A stretch of DNA of 64,000 nucleotides, taken from assembly GCA_963682175.1 (NCBI GenBank), contig OY821770.1, forward strand, positions 13,050,501 to 13,114,500. The letters are read 5' to 3'. The notes below the pieces were generated by a model, which worked only from the letters and a program-made list of their open reading frames with translations, did no database searches and had not been told where the DNA came from. Origin of the DNA: Triglochin maritima (taxonomy: Eukaryota > Streptophyta > Magnoliopsida > Alismatales > Juncaginaceae). Shown here in pieces: positions 60,538 through 64,000 of this stretch. The position numbers and the translations under genes are program-made. Within the stretch, counting starts at the first letter, position 1, and every line of letters starts with the position of its first letter.

Positions 60538-61341
60538 TTGGAAATGTTCAGCATGAACAACTCCAAAAAGGGCAATGTGCCAATGAGTATGGGTGTGCAA
60601 CTCAAGAAGTCTCAACGTGTTGAATCACGTTATGACTTGGAGTACATGAAAGATGTTCCTTATGCTTCGGCAATAGGATCAATTATGTACGCGATGATTT
60701 GCACAAGACCCAATGTCTCGTATGCTCTAAGCATGACAAGTCGTCACCAATCCAACGCAAGTCCTAGACATTGGATTGTGATCAAGAATATTCTGAGGTA
60801 CCTTAACCGGACCAAAGATAAGTTTCTTGTTTATGGAGGACAAAGGGAGCTAATAACCAAGGGGTATTCAGATGCGAGTTTCATGAGTGATCCCGATGAT
60901 AGGAGGTCTCAATCAGGATATGTCTTCCTTCTGAATGGTGGAGTCGAGAGTTGGCGTAGTTGACTACGACTGACTCAACCACCGTTTTCGAAGTTATGGA
61001 TGTCGCTGAAGCGAGCAAGGAAGGAGTGTGGATTAGGAAGTTCCTTGAAGAGCTTGGAGTAGTTCTCTCGAGCGAGGGACCCATAAAACTATTTTGCAAC
61101 AATAGTGCATCTATCTCGCAAATCAAGGATCCTAAATCACACCACGAAGTGAAGTACATGGATCGTAAGTAATTTGTCACACATGACTTCATCGACGAAG
61201 GCAAAATAGATTTATTATGGGTGGACACAAACAACAACACAACTGATCCATTCACCAAACCCTTATCCCAAGCCAAAGGCAAAATACATTTTGAGTCTAT
61301 GGGTCTGAGGAACCATGTTGAGTGGCTTGATGGTTTATAGG
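60538..61341 (+). pseudogene. Copia RNase H and polyprotein end
   Basis: Frame with YASAIGSIMYAMICTRPNVS, then YGGQRELITKGYSDASFMSD and RRSQSGYVFLLNGG. After a shift, EASKEGVWIRKFLEELGV, NNSASISQIKDPKSHHEVKY, and a last piece near NNNTTDPFTKPLSQAK. Shifts near 60960 and a stop near 61170. Confidence 0.8.
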
Positions 61342-61344
61342 AGA

Positions 61345-61705
61345 AATTAACAAGAAATCACGTGTAAGTGATTTGCACATGATGTAGATCTAGGAATGCC
61401 CTATAAATAGGTCCCTCCTCCCTTCCTTTTGAATACTAATGCAAAATTCTCTCATCTCCATATTTACTCCATTTTTCCATCCAAAAATTCTCTAGATTAT
61501 AAAATATTCTGGAGATTAAATTCTTTGGAGCAATAAATGAGTTATTAGCTATATTCAAACCTTGCATTAGAGATTGATTGACTAGCTTCGATCTCTCTAA
61601 TCTTGTTTAGAGTTTGGTGAACATTTGGATGAAATTTTGACGTACGACACGACTTCCGATTGGTTAAAAGGATTTGACAATCATTTAGGTATGATCAACA
61701 TATGT
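61345..61705 (+). repeat. Partial Copia LTR (TATA-R-U5) after the polyprotein
   Basis: Contains one CATGTG-type dyad unit (CACGTGTAAGTGATTTGCAC ATG), TATA box CCTATAAATAGG at 61401-61412, and R blocks AGATTGATTGACTAGCTTCG and ATCTCTCTAATCTTG, as in the solo LTR at 14949. Most of U3 and the LTR end are missing; it runs straight into the next LTR. Confidence 0.65.
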
Positions 61706-63892
61706 ATTTTTTACTTTTATATGCCAATTGTTATGAATTGAATGTGCAAACATTTTGTTTCTTTGATTAATGTATTCATCTTTTAGAAGTGTTAAGTAAG
61801 ATACTCTTGGTCCTTAATTGTAGAGCTCTAAAAGATAATGGTTTACGTGAATTAAAAGTTATTCACAATCATGGTAATTGACATGGAACATTAATTACCG
61901 ACATAAAATTGTCGTGTTGATCATAGGTTATTGTAGTTCTACAAATATTTGATGATGCGAGTATAAAAAAGAGGAAAATGGTTACTTATATATATTGAAT
62001 GAACCTAGCAAGTGAAACATTATAGATTTGTGTTATGTGTCATTAATATTTTCAATGTGTCTTGAATCCTGAAATATGAGATTTATGTCTTTTCACATAA
62101 AAAGTGTTCAATTTGATTATTGTCAAAAACTATCAACGAGCATAGTGATAAATGCAATAGTTGGTTGAACATAACTTGTGCTGGAAAATATAGTTAGTCA
62201 AAAGATTATCATTTTCCCTCTTAGTTTGAGTGATGAAATGAGCTCCTTGATAAAGCAAAATTATAATGTGCACAATGTAACTTGAGTTAAGTTACATATT
62301 TATAATTAGCTTAAGAGATCAAGAAATGAGTATATGATACAAATGTGACACAATTCTACTTTGTATATACTCTTAATATCATGAGGCAAGGGATAGACAC
62401 AAGTGGTGCATTTACAACACTAAATGGATCGTGTTTAGTTCGAGTTGAACAAGACGTCTATGCTAATTGGGTAACTATAATGTGTAACTAGCTATTGCTT
62501 ATAGTTTATGGTATTAAGTGTTTAATACCATTGCCAATATAGCTTAGGTCCTCCTATAGGTCACACCACAAAACTGGGAAACAAGAAGCTTGATTTTGTG
62601 TTCATATGATGTACCGGGTTTCATGTGAAATGTGATACATGTGCTGAATCGACAAAATCAATATGTCGTGAAAATGACATTATTAGAATCATGAATAAAT
62701 TCATATGAGATGTATGTATTATGAAGTGTAATAGTTTAACATTACATAGGATAATATATTGCATGACATGTGAATTTGCTAAAAACCCCAAAGATCAAAT
62801 TTTGTTGGAGCTAAATCCAAAATTTGATAAAGGCAAAAATAGGATAAAACGGTCGAACATTTTCATAGACCGGTCGACCAAAAATTCACAATAGCTGTTG
62901 CGTGTGAGAACGGTCGACCGAATGGACGTGTCGGTCGACCGAAATATTCCAGGAACTTTTTCTTGGATTAATTGGTTGACCGGTGGAAGTCGTGGTTCGA
63001 CCGAAAACCACCAAGAACTTCTGCGATTTTTTCTAGGTTGCAATCGGTCGACCGACTTGAGATTCAGTTCGACCAAAAACTTCCACTAGTCGTTTCTCAT
63101 ATAGAATAAGTCGACTGTTTGCGTGTTCTCTTTGATCGAAATATCACAGTAGCTTTGGGAGCGTGTGTTGGGTCGACCGTTGGGTTTCATGATCGAACCG
63201 AAACCATGATTAATTGCCAATCGGTCGACCGGTTGGTTAATTTTGGACGATCGTTCGACATGATTCTGCCTTGAATTATTAAGAGATTAGTGTCGATCAC
63301 GGGTTGGATTTATTCCAATTGTGGTCTAACGTGGATGAGGGTGATTATGTGTCAATTTGTGATTGGTGTAAGGGAGAGAGATGCAAGAGATCATGAGTTA
63401 GTGTGTAGCCCATGATGTGGCTGTTTGGAGAGCCTATAAATAGGTATCATCTCCCTACTTATTAAAGGTTAATGCAAATACTCTGCCCCCTAACCTCTCC
63501 ACTAATCCTTCCGAATTTCTCTTAATTAGTTGGAGATTTTGGAGTTTGATTCTCGTGGAGCTTTAGAGGGGTTATTAGCTAGATTCTAAGCTTGATTTGG
63601 AGATTGAATATGCTAGCTTTTTTCTCTCTAATCTTGTTTAGAGTTTGGTGAACACTTGAAGGCGAATCGATCAACGATTCGACGAGCAACAAACTCCGGA
63701 TCTTCATAAAGGTTTTAGAGAACCATTGGGTATGATCATCTTCTAAATTTATTTTAATATATGTATATTACATGATATTAGAATAAATACAAAACAATGT
63801 ACATGAAATCACTGAAAATATGAATATCAATCTTGTATGCATATATATAATTTTTTATAATATATACATACATAGGGGCACAAAATCCTACA
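61706..63892 (+). mobile_element. Right Copia LTR arm, nearly full length
   Basis: Plus-strand LTR of about 2.2 kb: U3 start TTTTTTACTTTTATATG, array of at least ten CGGTCGACCG-type motifs (62850-63250), TATA box CCTATAAATAGG at 63437-63448, R region, and end ACAAAATCCTACA at 63892. Inverted relative to 54316-56172, with 5.9 kb between them. Confidence 0.75.
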
Positions 63893-64000
63893 TTTTTTAT
63901 ATAATGTAGTATACATCATATTGAAATGTAAAAAAAAGAAATCTTGTACATGAAATTATTGAATAAGTATGACAACCGATCCTAATTTCTTGTAAAAAAT
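63893..64000. other. AT-rich flank, no gene seen
   Basis: Sequence beyond the right LTR end; nothing recognised. Confidence 0.6.

Noticed and set aside
54316..63892. A regular Copia element with direct LTRs
   Set aside because: The left arm is inverted relative to the right one and truncated; no plus-strand 5' LTR or PBS precedes gag.

Overview
The window is nuclear DNA of a flowering plant, probably a eudicot. Two intron-rich single-copy housekeeping genes are recognisable, both on the minus strand: an ABCF3-type (GCN20-like) ABC-F ATPase (start codon at 10304, 13 exons visible down to 1928, last ~146 residues not in the window) and an apparently intact ATG4 autophagy protease (36482 down to 32176, 8 coding exons, 485 aa). 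Almost everything else is transposable elements, many nested inside each other with target-site duplications (TSDs) that can be read directly.

Layout. 1-1.9 kb: hAT-type (DUF659) transposase relic and an LTR-like promoter fragment. 1.9-10.3 kb: ABCF3, with an Au-type SINE in its first intron. 10.3-13.9 kb: intergenic, with LTR-like sequence carrying GGTCGACCG motif arrays and an F-box gene fragment. 13.9-27.3 kb: a three-level nest. A relic of a non-autonomous Athila-like element ('C', plus strand) was split by a Copia solo LTR (14949-25206, TSD ATTGG), which was split by a full Athila-like element 'A' (16141-24709, TSD ATGAT) carrying an intact gag-protease ORF but no pol. 27.3-30.2 kb: a second Copia LTR in the opposite direction, split by another solo LTR (27570-29238, TSD TTGAA). 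32.2-37.9 kb: ATG4, with a hAT-type MITE (8-bp TSD) inserted exactly at an exon-intron junction.

38.3-51.7 kb: one large Mutator-like element (imperfect TIRs, 9-bp TSD with one mismatch) holding two convergent genes, each starting about 147 bp inside a terminus: a plant-mobile-domain (PMD) gene and a FAR1-type MULE transposase fused to an OTU protease domain. Both are now broken. A young Athila-like element 'B' (43115-50472, TSD TCACT) sits in the transposase and encodes an intact 516-codon ORF without capsid or protease. 52.3-52.8 kb: a second GC-rich hAT MITE. 54.3-63.9 kb: a decayed Copia element (plus strand) with a solo Athila-like LTR in gag and head-to-head 1.9-2.2 kb LTR arms forming a large inverted repeat.

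The recurring unexplained structure is that several unrelated LTR families here carry short perfect palindromes or dyad arrays (GACCGCCAATTGGCGGTC; CGGTCGACCG; CATGTG...CACATG; GTGCGGCCGCAC) in the same place, roughly 75-210 bp upstream of the TATA box. All coordinates and splice sites were read by eye, with no similarity search.
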